A stretch of DNA of 64,000 nt from Arthrobacter sp. ISL-5 (GCF_018613835.1 NZ_JAGGPM010000013.1:1-64000), one strand, 5' to 3'; positions 1 through 8,931 are shown, counted from the first letter of the stretch. Numbers and translations are program-made. The notes: generated by a model from the sequence alone, not told the origin.

Positions 1-238
1 CTGCCGCCGCCGCATTTACACAGTGGCCGTTTCGGTGGAACGGGCTTCACCATCACGTGCTGGCTCACCCCGACCAGCATGCCTTCTATGCGGTTCGTGT
101 CCCTCGGTGCAGGGATTTGCCTCCGGCTTCCTTCCCACCCCACCTCACGATGACGCAGTTGCCATTGGCTAGAAGTTAAACCACCTTCTCCTTCAGAGGA
201 CTTTCACCTCCAAGCAAATGCCCATGCTGGGCGTACAC
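1..238 (-). mobile_element. Group II intron, 5' end (partial, cut by window edge)
   Basis: Read on the minus strand from 238, the sequence begins GTGTACGCCCAGCATGGGC and continues with GGAGGTGAAAGTCCTCT, GGCAACTGCGTC, GGAAGCCGGAGGCAAA and GACACGAACCGCATAGAAGG. A GUGYG-like 5' end followed by these domain I blocks is typical of bacterial group II introns. No protein frame is visible, as expected for domain I; any reverse transcriptase/maturase would lie beyond base 1. The intron begins 2 nt after a strong hairpin (241-278) downstream of gabT, and some bacterial group II introns prefer to insert behind terminators. The subclass cannot be assigned from this part. Confidence 0.7.
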
Positions 239-240
239 GA

Positions 241-278
241 CGGCGGGCCGGGCACCCGTGAAAGTGCCCGGCCCGCCG
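241..278 (-). terminator. Hairpin next to the intron insertion site
   Basis: Perfect 15-bp inverted repeat: CGGCGGGCCGGGCAC at 241-255 pairs with 264-278 across an 8-nt loop. It lies downstream of gabT on the minus strand and directly before the group II intron. It has no T-run of its own, because the intron follows after two bases. Confidence 0.6.
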
Positions 279-291
279 GTTCGCACAGCCC

Positions 292-356
292 AGCGCGAAC
301 GGGCAGATAATGCCCTGTTCAGCGCCTACTGGGGGCGTTATCTGCCCGTTCGCGCT
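292..356. repeat. Long palindrome downstream of gabT
   Basis: Perfect 19-bp arms (AGCGCGAACGGGCAGATAA at 292-310 and its complement at 338-356) flank a 27-nt centre. It begins 15 nt after the gabT stop. It could be the main gabT terminator or a dispersed palindromic repeat; no T-run is present. Confidence 0.65.
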
Positions 357-371
357 TCTGTGTGGCAGCGG

Positions 372-1736
372 CTACGCGTTGGCCTTGATGGCCGCGGCCA
401 GCACGTCGAGGCCGTCCGTCAGGAGTTCGTCGCTGATGACCAGCGGGGGCAGCAGGCGGATGACGTTGCCATAGGTGCCGCAGGTCAGGATGATGACGCC
501 TTCCTTGAGGCAGGCGGCCGCCACGGCCTTGGTGAGCTCCGGGTTGGGCTCCTTGGACCCGGCCTGGACCAGCTCGATGGCCAGCATGGCGCCGCGGCCG
601 CGGATGTCGCCGATCACGGAACGCTCACCAAGCTCAGTTGCGAGCTCGCGCAGGCGGCCCACCGCCAGTTCCTCGATGTGCTTCGCCCGGCCGTTGAGGT
701 TGTATTCCTTCATCGATCCGATGGACGCCAGCGCGGCGGCGCATGCCACCGGGTTGCCGCCGTAGGTTCCGCCCAGGCCGCCCGGGTGGACGGCGTCGAG
801 CAGGTCGGCCCGGCCGGTGATCGCGGACAGCGGCATGCCGCCGGCGATCCCCTTGGCCATGGTGATGATGTCCGGAACGACGCCCTCGTGGTTCACGGCG
901 AACCACTCGCCCGTGCGGCAGAAGCCGGACTGGACCTCGTCCGCGATGAAGACGATGCCCTTCTCCTTGGCCCACGCGGCCAGCGCCGGCAGGAAGCCGT
1001 CGGCCGGAACGATGAAGCCGCCCTCGCCCTGGATCGGCTCGATGATGATCGCGGCAACGGATTCGCCGCCGATCTGCTTTTCGATCATGGTGATGGCGCG
1101 CTTGGCGGCCTCGGCACCGGTGATCTCCGGGTTTTCCTCACGGTACGGGTAGCTCATGGGCATGCGGTAGACCTCGGGCGCGAACGGTCCGAAGTTGGTC
1201 TTGTACGGCATGGCCTTGGCGGTCAGCGCCATGGTCAGGTTGGTGCGGCCGTGGTAGGCGTGGTCAAAAGCGACGACGGCGTCCCGGCCGGTTGCGAGCC
1301 GCGCCACCTTGACGGCGTTTTCCACGGCCTCCGCACCGGAGTTGAAGAGGACCGTGCGCTTCTCGTGGTCGCCCGGGGTGAGGCGGTTCAGCTGCTCGGC
1401 GACCGCGACGTACCCTTCGTACGGCGTTACCATGAAGCAGGTGTGGGTGAAGTGCTCCACGGCCTCCTTCACGGCGCCGACGACGGCGGGATCGGACGCG
1501 CCGACGCTCGTCACGGCGATGCCCGAGCCGAGGTCGATGAACGAGTTGCCGTCGACGTCGTGGATGATGCCGCCGTCGGCGTCCGCGACGTAAACCGGAA
1601 CGCTGGAGGCGACGCCGGCGGCAACCACTGCCTTGCGGCGTTCGGACAGTGCCACCGACTTGGGGCCCGGGAAGTCGGCCTGGACGCGCCGCTTTTGCTC
1701 GAGACGGTAGGTGATTTCGCTTGCGGTGGTGGTCAT
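372..1736 (-). CDS. gabT: 4-aminobutyrate aminotransferase
   Basis: Class III PLP-dependent aminotransferase of 454 aa, the usual GabT length. It converts GABA and 2-oxoglutarate to succinic semialdehyde and glutamate. Visible are the substrate and cofactor region NSGAEAVENAVK, the YHGRT segment, the acidic cofactor motif IADEVQSGF and the Schiff-base lysine in MAKGIAGG. AAAGGAAA lies 4 nt before the ATG. It is the second gene after the aminobutyraldehyde dehydrogenase on the same strand. A hairpin at 1874-1898 lies between them, so expression of the two may be partly separated. No succinic semialdehyde dehydrogenase gene is in the window. Confidence 0.93.
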   Translation of the reverse strand: MTTTASEITYRLEQKRRVQADFPGPKSVALSERRKAVVAAGVASSVPVYVADADGGIIHDVDGNSFIDLGSGIAVTSVGASDPAVVGAVKEAVEHFTHTCFMVTPYEGYVAVAEQLNRLTPGDHEKRTVLFNSGAEAVENAVKVARLATGRDAVVAFDHAYHGRTNLTMALTAKAMPYKTNFGPFAPEVYRMPMSYPYREENPEITGAEAAKRAITMIEKQIGGESVAAIIIEPIQGEGGFIVPADGFLPALAAWAKEKGIVFIADEVQSGFCRTGEWFAVNHEGVVPDIITMAKGIAGGMPLSAITGRADLLDAVHPGGLGGTYGGNPVACAAALASIGSMKEYNLNGRAKHIEELAVGRLRELATELGERSVIGDIRGRGAMLAIELVQAGSKEPNPELTKAVAAACLKEGVIILTCGTYGNVIRLLPPLVISDELLTDGLDVLAAAIKANA

Positions 1737-1873
1737 GGTGTTTCCTTTGCAACTGATTGGGCCCCCGTCGGCAGGGTTCCCTGGCCGAAGCGAAGCGAGG
1801 TTAGGGCGCCGGTGGGGTGGGTGCCGGTCCGGGTCTCGACTAGCTCGACCACCGGGTGCTCGTGTTTCGTGAT

Positions 1874-1898
1874 GGGGGTCGGGACAGGCCCGACCCCC
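1874..1898 (-). terminator. Hairpin between the dehydrogenase gene and gabT
   Basis: GGGGGTCGGG (1874-1883) pairs with CCCGACCCCC (1889-1898) across a 5-nt loop, 34 nt past the dehydrogenase stop. It may partly terminate transcription before gabT. The 1750-1870 stretch beside it carries a short repeat-like sequence (TCTCGACTAGCTCGACC) of the type seen between Arthrobacter genes. Confidence 0.55.
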
Positions 1899-1931
1899 GG
1901 AGTTGTTATGCGTCTGAGTTATGCATCCGCG

Positions 1932-3362
1932 CTATGCATCAAGTGCACTCATGACGTGCTTGATGCGCGTATAGTCCTCGACTCCATACATGGAGAGGTC
2001 CTTGCCGTAGCCGGACTGCTTGAACCCGCCGTGGGGCATTTCGGCGGTGAGCAGGATGTGCGTGTTGATCCAGACCGCACCGAAGTCGAGATCGCGGCTG
2101 AGCCGCATGGCGGTGCCGTGGTCGGACGTCCAGACGCTGGACGCCAGCGCGTAGTCGACGTCGTTGGCCATGTCCACGGCTTCCTGTTCCGTGCTGAACT
2201 TCTGCACGGTGATGACCGGGCCGAAGGTTTCCTTCTGCACGATGTCGTCGGTCTGCTTGGCGCCGGTGATGATGGTGGGCTCGAAGAAGAAGCCCTTGTC
2301 GCCGGAGCGGTGGCCGCCGGTCTCGATCCGGCAGTTTTCCGGCAGCGACTCCACGACGGCGCTGACCGCCTTGAAGTGGTTGACGTTGTTCAGCGGGCCG
2401 AAGTAGTTGTCTTCGTCGTTCTGCGATCCGGTGTGCAGCGTCTTGGTGTGCTCCACCATGGCTGCCACGACGTCGTCGTGCACCGAGTCCTCGACCAGCA
2501 CGCGGGTGATGGCGGTGCAGTCCTGGCCGGCGTTGAAGAACGCGAACTCGGCGATGGCCGCCGCGCTCTTCTTGACGTCGGCATCCTTGAAGACGATGGC
2601 CGGGGCCTTGCCGCCGAGCTCCAGGTGGGCGCGCTTGAGTCCCTTCGCGGCGCCGGACGCAACGGCAATGCCGGCCCGGACGGACCCGGTGATGGAGACG
2701 AGTCCGGGGACCCTGTGCTCCACCATCATGGCGCCGGTTTCGCCGGTGCCGAGGATGACGTTGAGAACGCCGGCCGGGAAGATGTCCTTGGCCAGCTTTG
2801 CCAGCACCAGGGTGGATTCCGGCGTGGTGTCAGAGGGCTTGAGGACCACCGTGTTGCCGGCGGCGAGCGCGGGACCGATCTTCCAGATGGCCATGAGGAA
2901 CGGGTAGTTCCACGGCGCAACCTGGGCCACGACGCCGATGGGTTCGCGGCGGACGAAGGAGGTGTGGCCCTCGAAGTACTCGCCGGCGGATTTTCCTTCG
3001 AGGATGCGGGCCGCGCCGGCGAAGAAACGGAGCTGGTCGGCGCCGGCGGCAACTTCCTCGGAGGCGATCAGGGAGCGGACCTGCCCGGTGTTGCGGTGCT
3101 GGGCTTCGACGAGTTCGTCGCTGTTGGCCTCGATGGCGTCCGCAAGCTTGAGGAGCATGAGCTGCCGCTGGCCCGGCGTGGTGTGCTTCCAGGTCTTGAA
3201 GGCATCCTTGGCTGCCGTCATGGCGGCGTCGACGTCTTCCGCGACGGAGATGGGCGACTTGGCCACCACTTCACCGTTCGTGGGATTCACGATGTCAAGC
3301 AGTCCGGTGCCGGCGGGCGTGACGAATTCGCCGTTGATGAAGTTCTGCAAGGTTTGAACCAC
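1932..3362 (-). CDS. Gamma-aminobutyraldehyde dehydrogenase
   Basis: NAD(P)-dependent aldehyde dehydrogenase of 476 aa. It most resembles the PatD/YdcW aminobutyraldehyde dehydrogenases rather than succinic semialdehyde dehydrogenases: FFAGAARILEGKSAGEYFEGHTS, the catalytic cysteine in NAGQDCTA, ELGGKAP with the general-base glutamate, and EMPHGGFKQSGYGKD near the end. It would oxidise 4-aminobutyraldehyde from putrescine to GABA, which GabT then uses. I chose the GTG at 3362 because AAGAGG lies 9 nt upstream and homologous proteins begin at this point; an upstream ATG at 3428 lacks support. It is divergent from the PucR regulator. Confidence 0.88.
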   Translation of the reverse strand: MVQTLQNFINGEFVTPAGTGLLDIVNPTNGEVVAKSPISVAEDVDAAMTAAKDAFKTWKHTTPGQRQLMLLKLADAIEANSDELVEAQHRNTGQVRSLIASEEVAAGADQLRFFAGAARILEGKSAGEYFEGHTSFVRREPIGVVAQVAPWNYPFLMAIWKIGPALAAGNTVVLKPSDTTPESTLVLAKLAKDIFPAGVLNVILGTGETGAMMVEHRVPGLVSITGSVRAGIAVASGAAKGLKRAHLELGGKAPAIVFKDADVKKSAAAIAEFAFFNAGQDCTAITRVLVEDSVHDDVVAAMVEHTKTLHTGSQNDEDNYFGPLNNVNHFKAVSAVVESLPENCRIETGGHRSGDKGFFFEPTIITGAKQTDDIVQKETFGPVITVQKFSTEQEAVDMANDVDYALASSVWTSDHGTAMRLSRDLDFGAVWINTHILLTAEMPHGGFKQSGYGKDLSMYGVEDYTRIKHVMSALDA

Positions 3363-3492
3363 GGTGTACAACCTCTTTCGTACTGAATGATGGGATGCAG
3401 CTGCTTCGAGCCTATGCCAGCCCGGCAAGCCGGGGAATAGTCACCTGCACACCCTTGTCCGGAGGCTTTAGTGCGATCGGCCAGCATCCGGC

Positions 3493-3506
3493 TACGCTTG
3501 ATGGCA
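3493..3506 (+). promoter_or_regulatory. Leaderless promoter of the PucR-type regulator
   Basis: A -10 box TACGCT (3493-3498) ends 7 nt before the ATG at 3506, and no Shine-Dalgarno sequence is present. Transcription probably starts at or next to the start codon. Confidence 0.5.
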
Positions 3507-4939
3507 TGGCAATTTCCCTGGCGGCGCTGCTCGCCGTGCATTCCCTGGGGCTCAAGAAGGCCGGCCTGGCCGAGACCACTTCCCATCAGGACATCCACTG
3601 GGTGGCCGTCACCGAACAGGAGGATCCGCAGCGTTTCCTCAACGGCGGCGAACTGGTGCTCACCACCGGCATGCGGCTGCGCAGCGCGCCGGAACAGCGG
3701 CGGTTCGTCCGCCAGGTCCAGCGTGCCGGTGCGGTGGGGATCGGGTTCGGCGTGGGACTGACGCACGAAGCCGTTCCGCCGGCCTTGATCGCGGAAGCCA
3801 ACCGCTGGGGGCTGCCTGTAGTTGAGGTCCCCTATGAGACGCCGTTCATCGCCATCGGCAAGCTGGTGGCCGACGCGCAGTCGGCCGACCATTACTCGAA
3901 GCTGGAGCGGCTCATCGCCGGGCACCAGATCCTGGCCCGCGCCCTGCTCACCGGCGGCGGCCTGGCCGAGCTCCTCAGGCACCTGGGCGGAATGCTGCGC
4001 ACGGATATTGTCCTGACCCAGTTCACGGCGCAGCTCTACAACAGCAGCGCAGAGCCGCCGTCGGCAGATTCCTGGGCGTCCTATCCGATTCCCACGGGCC
4101 GCCGGGACGCGTGCACGCTGTGGGTGAAGCAGCCGTTCGAGGATTCGGGCATCGTGGGATACGCCCAGAACCTCATCAGCGTGGAGCTCAACAACATGGT
4201 GAAGCAGCGCCAGGCCGAGCGCGCGCTCTGCGGCCAGGTGCTCGAAGACGTGATTCATGGAACGCTTGACCCGAGCGAGGCCACCCGGCGGCTCGCGGGA
4301 ACGGGCATCAACAGCACCCGCAAGAACGTGGTGATACTGGCCGGCTCCGAGGCGCACCACAAGCAGCTCGTTACCTCATCGCTGCCGCAGTCCCTCGAGA
4401 AGGCGGTGACCGCCGTCGTCGGGAAGGATCTGATTACGGTGATTCCCGACGACGGCCGCGGCGCCACGGCGCTGGCCAAGAGCCTCAGCGATCACCTGGC
4501 CGAGGCCGGCATCCACGCGACGATCGGCATCGGCGGCGCCTACACGAAGCCCAACGGTCTCCGCTGGAGCTACTTCGAGGCGCGTGACGCCGCGAGCCAC
4601 GGGCTGCCGGTCAACGAGCCCGAACGGCTCAGCCTGACATCGCTGCTGCTCGCGAGCGAGGACGTGCCGCTCGCGGACATGGCCAACGAATCGCTGACTC
4701 CGCTCCGTTCCTTCGACGCCGCCCACGGCGCCGAGCTGATGGCCACGCTGGAGAGCTACCTGAACAACAACGGCTCGGTGGCAGCGGTGGCGGAGGCCCT
4801 CACGCTGCACCGGAACACGGTCCGGTACCGGCTCGCGCAGATCACCGAGCTCACCGGCTACGACCCCTCGGTCACCGCCGACCGTGTCCAGCTGTGGCTG
4901 GCCCTGGCCGTCTCGCGGCTCGGGGCAAGGCACTCCTGA
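3506..4939 (+). CDS. PucR-family transcriptional regulator (GabR-like)
   Basis: 477 aa. The N-terminal PucR domain (about 1-125) is followed by a central GGDEF-like segment and a C-terminal helix-turn-helix with the family motif LHRNTVRYRL (about 430-470). In Corynebacterium glutamicum a PucR-type GabR activates the adjacent gabTDP genes; the divergent position next to aminobutyraldehyde dehydrogenase and gabT suggests the same job here. This is inference from context. The chosen ATG fits a leaderless transcript and begins the conserved domain (ISLAALLAVHSLGLKKAGL); an in-frame ATG at 3395 would add 37 residues with no family resemblance. Confidence 0.85.
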   Translation: MAISLAALLAVHSLGLKKAGLAETTSHQDIHWVAVTEQEDPQRFLNGGELVLTTGMRLRSAPEQRRFVRQVQRAGAVGIGFGVGLTHEAVPPALIAEANRWGLPVVEVPYETPFIAIGKLVADAQSADHYSKLERLIAGHQILARALLTGGGLAELLRHLGGMLRTDIVLTQFTAQLYNSSAEPPSADSWASYPIPTGRRDACTLWVKQPFEDSGIVGYAQNLISVELNNMVKQRQAERALCGQVLEDVIHGTLDPSEATRRLAGTGINSTRKNVVILAGSEAHHKQLVTSSLPQSLEKAVTAVVGKDLITVIPDDGRGATALAKSLSDHLAEAGIHATIGIGGAYTKPNGLRWSYFEARDAASHGLPVNEPERLSLTSLLLASEDVPLADMANESLTPLRSFDAAHGAELMATLESYLNNNGSVAAVAEALTLHRNTVRYRLAQITELTGYDPSVTADRVQLWLALAVSRLGARHS

Positions 4940-4996
4940 CGGCCGGCCGAACTGGCACCCCCGGGCCGGCAGGCAACGCGTCGGTCAGGCAACGCG

Positions 4997-6655
4997 CTAT
5001 TTGACGCCGCGCTTCAGGAGCTTGCGGGCCTTCCTGCGGGCCTTGCGGTATTTGGCTTCGTCGGCGGCGGCGATGCGTTCCTCCATGTCCAGCAGCGAGC
5101 CGTAGGCCAAGGCCACGGGCTCCGGAAGATCTGTGGGCGATCCGAGCTTTCCGAGCAGGTCCCGGGCGATGACGCTGTCGTGGTGATCGCCGAGGATCGT
5201 CTGCTGCTTGTGCGAGGCCTTGGCGAGTTTCGCGGCACGCTTGCCGTAGACCGGGTCAACCGATTCCGCGGCATGCCGGACACGCTTGGCGTCCTTGCGC
5301 ACCTGGTGCAGCGCGGCGTCGCGGGCCGAGCCCTCCGCGGAACGGGCTGCCGCCTTGTGGGCCCGGCGCAGCCGCCTTACCGTCCTGTTCACCAGCTTGC
5401 CTGCCACCTTTCGCGCCGGCGACGACGCGAGGGGCCGGACCGGCGGGTAGTCGCGGAAGCCTTCAAGGTCGTCCAGGAGGCGGAAGTAGCGATCGGTCAG
5501 GAGGACTTCGTGTGCCTTCCGGTAGCCGGCGTCAAACCTGGTGCCCAGTTCCCGTTCCACGCGCTCCTTCACCACGTCACCGGCCTGCTCCGGCGGGAGC
5601 TCGGCGGCGTGCTGCCGCAGCCGTTCGAGCATGACTTCCGCATCCCGGGGAGCACCGAGGATCCCGCCAATCCACTGCAGTTCGTCTCTGAGCCTGCGCA
5701 CCGCCGCGCCGCCGAAAAGTTTGCGGTAGACCGCCAGCGCCGACCGCATCCGGCGGGCGGCTGACCGCATGGCATGCACCGCGTCGGGCTCCTCCAGCCG
5801 GACGCGGGGATCCTGCGCCAGGAGTTCGTCGATCTGCCCGCCAAGGTATGCGGTAACGACGGCGGACGCCGGCCACTTCTTGCCGGGCTTCTTTTTGCCG
5901 CGCTTCTTTGCGGCTTGCGCCCTTTCCGCAGCGGCGGCGCCGTCGTCGTGCGCCGCTTCCAGGCGCTGCGGCCATGCCTCCCCCAGCGCCCGGCCCACTT
6001 TGGACTCATGCGGCGCGGGCCGCGCGCCCGCCGCGGCCAGGCATGCCGCGGCGGCCGGAAAAAGATCCGGCCCCCCGTGGACGAGTTCGAGTTCCCATTC
6101 GCGCCACTGCCGCTTCCGCGCGGCTGCGGCCAGATCCGCCCCGGCCTGATCTGCCGCTTCCTGACCCCCTTCGGCCAGCCCCGCCCCTGCCATCACTTCG
6201 GCGTCCACGTGATCATCGGCAAAGTCGGCGAGGTGCACGCCGTCGTGCCCGTAGAGGGCGACGGTGGTGCGCCGGGTGTCCAGCCGGGCCACCGGCTCCA
6301 GATCGGAACCCCGGAGGTAGACGTGGAGGTGCGCCAGCAGTTTGTCAGGCACGACGTCGGGCTGGCCCAGCGGCGCGTGGATCTCCCGTCGCTGCTCGGC
6401 GTCCGATGCTGACGGAGACGTCGGCGCCGACGGCAGCTTGAGGTGCCAGCCGGCGTCGGACCCGCCGGTCCGGCGCCGCAGCGTGATGCGGCGGGCGGCA
6501 AGCGCCAGGTCCTCCGTGTCAAAATAGACCGCTTCCAGGTGTGCCTCGTAGGGCTCCGCCACGCGCCCGATTCCCGGGATGTCCTCGAGGGTCGGCAGCG
6601 GAGCCGCGGGATCGACGTCGTACTTCTTCTCGGTTTCAGTGCCCTCGGCAGTCAT
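4997..6655 (-). CDS. CYTH and CHAD domain protein
   Basis: 552 aa with two domains. The N-terminal CYTH (triphosphate tunnel metalloenzyme) domain, about 1-215, starts with the signature ExExK in TETEKKY. The C-terminal CHAD domain, about 270-545, is all-helical and carries conserved His/Arg/Lys helices (HAMRSAARRMRSAL, HQVRKDAKRVRHAAESV). CHAD domains bind inorganic polyphosphate, and CYTH domains cleave triphosphates or polyphosphate, so a role in polyphosphate or triphosphate metabolism is likely. A basic Lys/Arg/Ala linker (about 248-262) joins the halves. It is divergent from the MFS gene, with no partner gene adjacent. The ATG has only a weak, distant AAAGGA upstream. Confidence 0.85.
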   Translation of the reverse strand: MTAEGTETEKKYDVDPAAPLPTLEDIPGIGRVAEPYEAHLEAVYFDTEDLALAARRITLRRRTGGSDAGWHLKLPSAPTSPSASDAEQRREIHAPLGQPDVVPDKLLAHLHVYLRGSDLEPVARLDTRRTTVALYGHDGVHLADFADDHVDAEVMAGAGLAEGGQEAADQAGADLAAAARKRQWREWELELVHGGPDLFPAAAACLAAAGARPAPHESKVGRALGEAWPQRLEAAHDDGAAAAERAQAAKKRGKKKPGKKWPASAVVTAYLGGQIDELLAQDPRVRLEEPDAVHAMRSAARRMRSALAVYRKLFGGAAVRRLRDELQWIGGILGAPRDAEVMLERLRQHAAELPPEQAGDVVKERVERELGTRFDAGYRKAHEVLLTDRYFRLLDDLEGFRDYPPVRPLASSPARKVAGKLVNRTVRRLRRAHKAAARSAEGSARDAALHQVRKDAKRVRHAAESVDPVYGKRAAKLAKASHKQQTILGDHHDSVIARDLLGKLGSPTDLPEPVALAYGSLLDMEERIAAADEAKYRKARRKARKLLKRGVK

Positions 6656-6770
6656 GGCCGCACGGCATCCTTTCCCATCGGCGGGCCGCTGCGGCCCGGA
6701 TGTCTCGGTGGCCTGAGTCTATTCCCAGGACCGCAGCGCCGCGAGAGTTTGGCCACAAAACCCTAGACAT

Positions 6771-6797
6771 CAAACGTCAAACGTCTAACGTTAAGGG
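6771..6797 (+). promoter_or_regulatory. MFS/GntR operon promoter with three tandem heptamers
   Basis: CAAACGT, CAAACGT, CTAACGT run head to tail at 6771-6791. The last contains the -10-like TAACGT, and the MFS ATG follows 6 nt later, so the mRNA is probably leaderless. The heptamers overlap the core promoter and are a candidate site for the operon's own GntR-type regulator. Confidence 0.45.
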
Positions 6798-8039
6798 ATG
6801 GCCACCACTTCTTCAGCTCCCCCCGCGACGGCAACCGGCCTGCCCAGGCCGCGTGCCGCCGTCGTCACCGGCGTCATTGCACTCGTGCTGATCGGGCTCA
6901 ACCTCCGCGCTGGCATTACCGGGGCGTCGGCGCTGCTGCACGACCTTCAGCTCGTCCTGGGCTACGGACCGCTGGTCGCCTCGATCATTCCGTCCATTCC
7001 CACGCTGTGTTTCGCGGTGGCAGGGGCGGCCACCTCGTGGCTCACGGGGAAGCTCGGCGTCGAGAAGTCCATCCTGTTGTCCCTCGCGATGCTGGCGGCC
7101 GGGCTCCTGGTCCGCGGCATTCCGTCGACCGGCATGTTGGTGGCCGGAACGGTGCTGGGGATGTCCGGCCTCGCGGTCTGCAACGTTGCCATGCCTTCGT
7201 TCATCCGTGAGCATTTTGCCCGCCGCACGTCCCTCATGACCGGGCTGTACACCGTGACCATGACCAGCGGCGCCACGGTCACCGCCATCGTGGTGGTACC
7301 GCTGGCCCAGCTGCTTGGCTCGCCGTCCGCGGGCCTGGGCGCGATCGGGATCCTTGCGGTGGCCGCCTTCCTCGGCTTCGTGCCTGTGGCACTCCACGCG
7401 CACCGCAACAGCGTCCGGAAAACTGCCGGCCATGTCTCTCCGTGGCCGCTGCTGCGCACCAGGAAAGGGCTCCTGATCACCGCGATCTTCACGCTGCAGG
7501 CACTGCTCGCCTACGCGCTGTTGAGCTGGTTCCCCTACATGCTGACCACGATGGGGCTGAGCGCGGCGGAGAGCGGCCTGCTGTACGGGCTCATGCAGCT
7601 CGTCTCCGTCCCGGCCGGCATGGTGCTGATCGCCATCGGCTCCCGCCCCGGCATGCTGCGCCCGGCCTTCTATCTGTCCACCGTCACCATGGCCGTCGGG
7701 GTAGCGGCGCTGCTCCTCCTTCCCGTTGCGCTGGCGGTCATCCCCGCCGTCCTGCTGGGCTTCGGCCTGGGCATTTTCCCCCTGGTCATGGTGATGATCA
7801 GCCGCAGCGGGCAGAACACGGCCGAGACCACGGCACTCTCCACCCTGGCGCAGTCCACCGGCTACCTCCTGGCTACGGTCGGCCCCTTCGGCATGGGCCT
7901 GCTGCACAGCGCTACCGGCGGCTGGACGCTGCCGCTGGCGCTGCTGCTTGCCATCGCACTGGCCCAGATCGTCGTGGCCCACCTCCTGAGCGGCGGCCGC
8001 ACGGCCAGGACGCCGGCCACTGCTGGAATGAAAGAATAG
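6798..8039 (+). CDS. MFS transporter, CynX/NimT type
   Basis: 413-aa integral membrane protein with about 12 hydrophobic segments and the CynX/NimT-like opening GLNLRAGITGASALL. Characterised relatives export cyanate (CynX) or 2-nitroimidazole (NimT), but the substrate here cannot be read from sequence. The ATG is preceded by a -10-like TAACGT and no ribosome-binding site. A FadR/GntR-type regulator follows after 6 nt, so the pair is probably one self-regulated unit responding to the transported compound. Confidence 0.8.
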   Translation: MATTSSAPPATATGLPRPRAAVVTGVIALVLIGLNLRAGITGASALLHDLQLVLGYGPLVASIIPSIPTLCFAVAGAATSWLTGKLGVEKSILLSLAMLAAGLLVRGIPSTGMLVAGTVLGMSGLAVCNVAMPSFIREHFARRTSLMTGLYTVTMTSGATVTAIVVVPLAQLLGSPSAGLGAIGILAVAAFLGFVPVALHAHRNSVRKTAGHVSPWPLLRTRKGLLITAIFTLQALLAYALLSWFPYMLTTMGLSAAESGLLYGLMQLVSVPAGMVLIAIGSRPGMLRPAFYLSTVTMAVGVAALLLLPVALAVIPAVLLGFGLGIFPLVMVMISRSGQNTAETTALSTLAQSTGYLLATVGPFGMGLLHSATGGWTLPLALLLAIALAQIVVAHLLSGGRTARTPATAGMKE

Positions 8040-8045
8040 GACGCC

Positions 8046-8726
8046 ATGACTCTGAGCACCTCGCACCGCCCGCCCCTGGCGGACGAAATCACCACCAAAC
8101 TCCGGGAGATGATCCATTCGGGCGAGTGGCCGCTGCAACAGCGCATCCCGTCCGAAACCGAGCTCATGGCCGGGCTGGGCGTATCCCGCGGAACCCTGCG
8201 GGAGGCCATCAAGGCCCTGGCCCACAGCGGCATGCTCGAAGTGCGCCGCGGGGACGGCACCTACGTCCGCGCCACGAGCGAGATCTCGGGCGCGGCCCGG
8301 CGGCTGTACCAGGACCACACCGATGAGCACATCCTCGAAGTGCGGGTGGGGCTGGACACCCAGGCCGCACGCCTCGCCGCCAGGCACGCAACCGCCGACG
8401 ACGTCGCCGCCATGCGCGCGCTGCTCGCCGAGCGCGAAGACGCGTGGCACGCAGCCGACTATGCGCGCTGGGCCCGCGCGGACTGGGGCTTCCATGAACG
8501 GGTGGCACAGGCCTCCGGCAACCCCCTCCTGCACGAGCTCTACGTCAGCTTCGGCGACGTTTTCCACAACGACCTGCTGAAGCAGCAGCGGCGCAGCGGC
8601 TTCAACGGGCTGCCGCACGAGGGCCATGGCGAGATGGTGGACGCCATCGAAGCGCACGACGGCGACGCTGCTGTGGCCAGCGTGCACCGGAACCTCAACT
8701 CCTGCGCGGAGTGGCTCCGGGAGTAG
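8046..8726 (+). CDS. FadR-type GntR transcriptional regulator
   Basis: 226 aa. An N-terminal winged helix-turn-helix (about 10-75; IPSETELMAGLGVSRGTLREAI and a GDGTYVR wing) is joined to an all-helical FCD ligand-binding domain (about 85-220) with histidines typical of the metal/ligand site (ADWGFHERV, NLNSCAEW). It starts 6 nt after the MFS stop with AGGA just upstream, so it is cotranscribed. It probably represses the MFS promoter and is released by a small organic acid; the ligand is unknown. Confidence 0.88.
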   Translation: MTLSTSHRPPLADEITTKLREMIHSGEWPLQQRIPSETELMAGLGVSRGTLREAIKALAHSGMLEVRRGDGTYVRATSEISGAARRLYQDHTDEHILEVRVGLDTQAARLAARHATADDVAAMRALLAEREDAWHAADYARWARADWGFHERVAQASGNPLLHELYVSFGDVFHNDLLKQQRRSGFNGLPHEGHGEMVDAIEAHDGDAAVASVHRNLNSCAEWLRE

Positions 8727-8931
8727 CGCCTGTGGAGGTGGACTGCGATCGTCATCGGGTTCGTCAACGCCGAGTTCTGAGGCAGGCGGCGTCCAGCGAC
8801 GCTCCTGTCCAGTGGCGCGCCTGCGGGGTTTCACCATCCTCAGACACATCAGTAGGCTTACTACCTGAACCGGGGAATTAACTCCGGGGAGCTCAATGCT
8901 CCCCGCCGCCCGCTGATGACGAGGAGTTCCG

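Noticed and set aside
258-3386. A 1042-codon open frame on the plus strand opposite gabT and the dehydrogenase gene
   Set aside because: It lies antisense to two well-supported enzymes, has the skewed composition of a GC-driven shadow frame and shows no domain.
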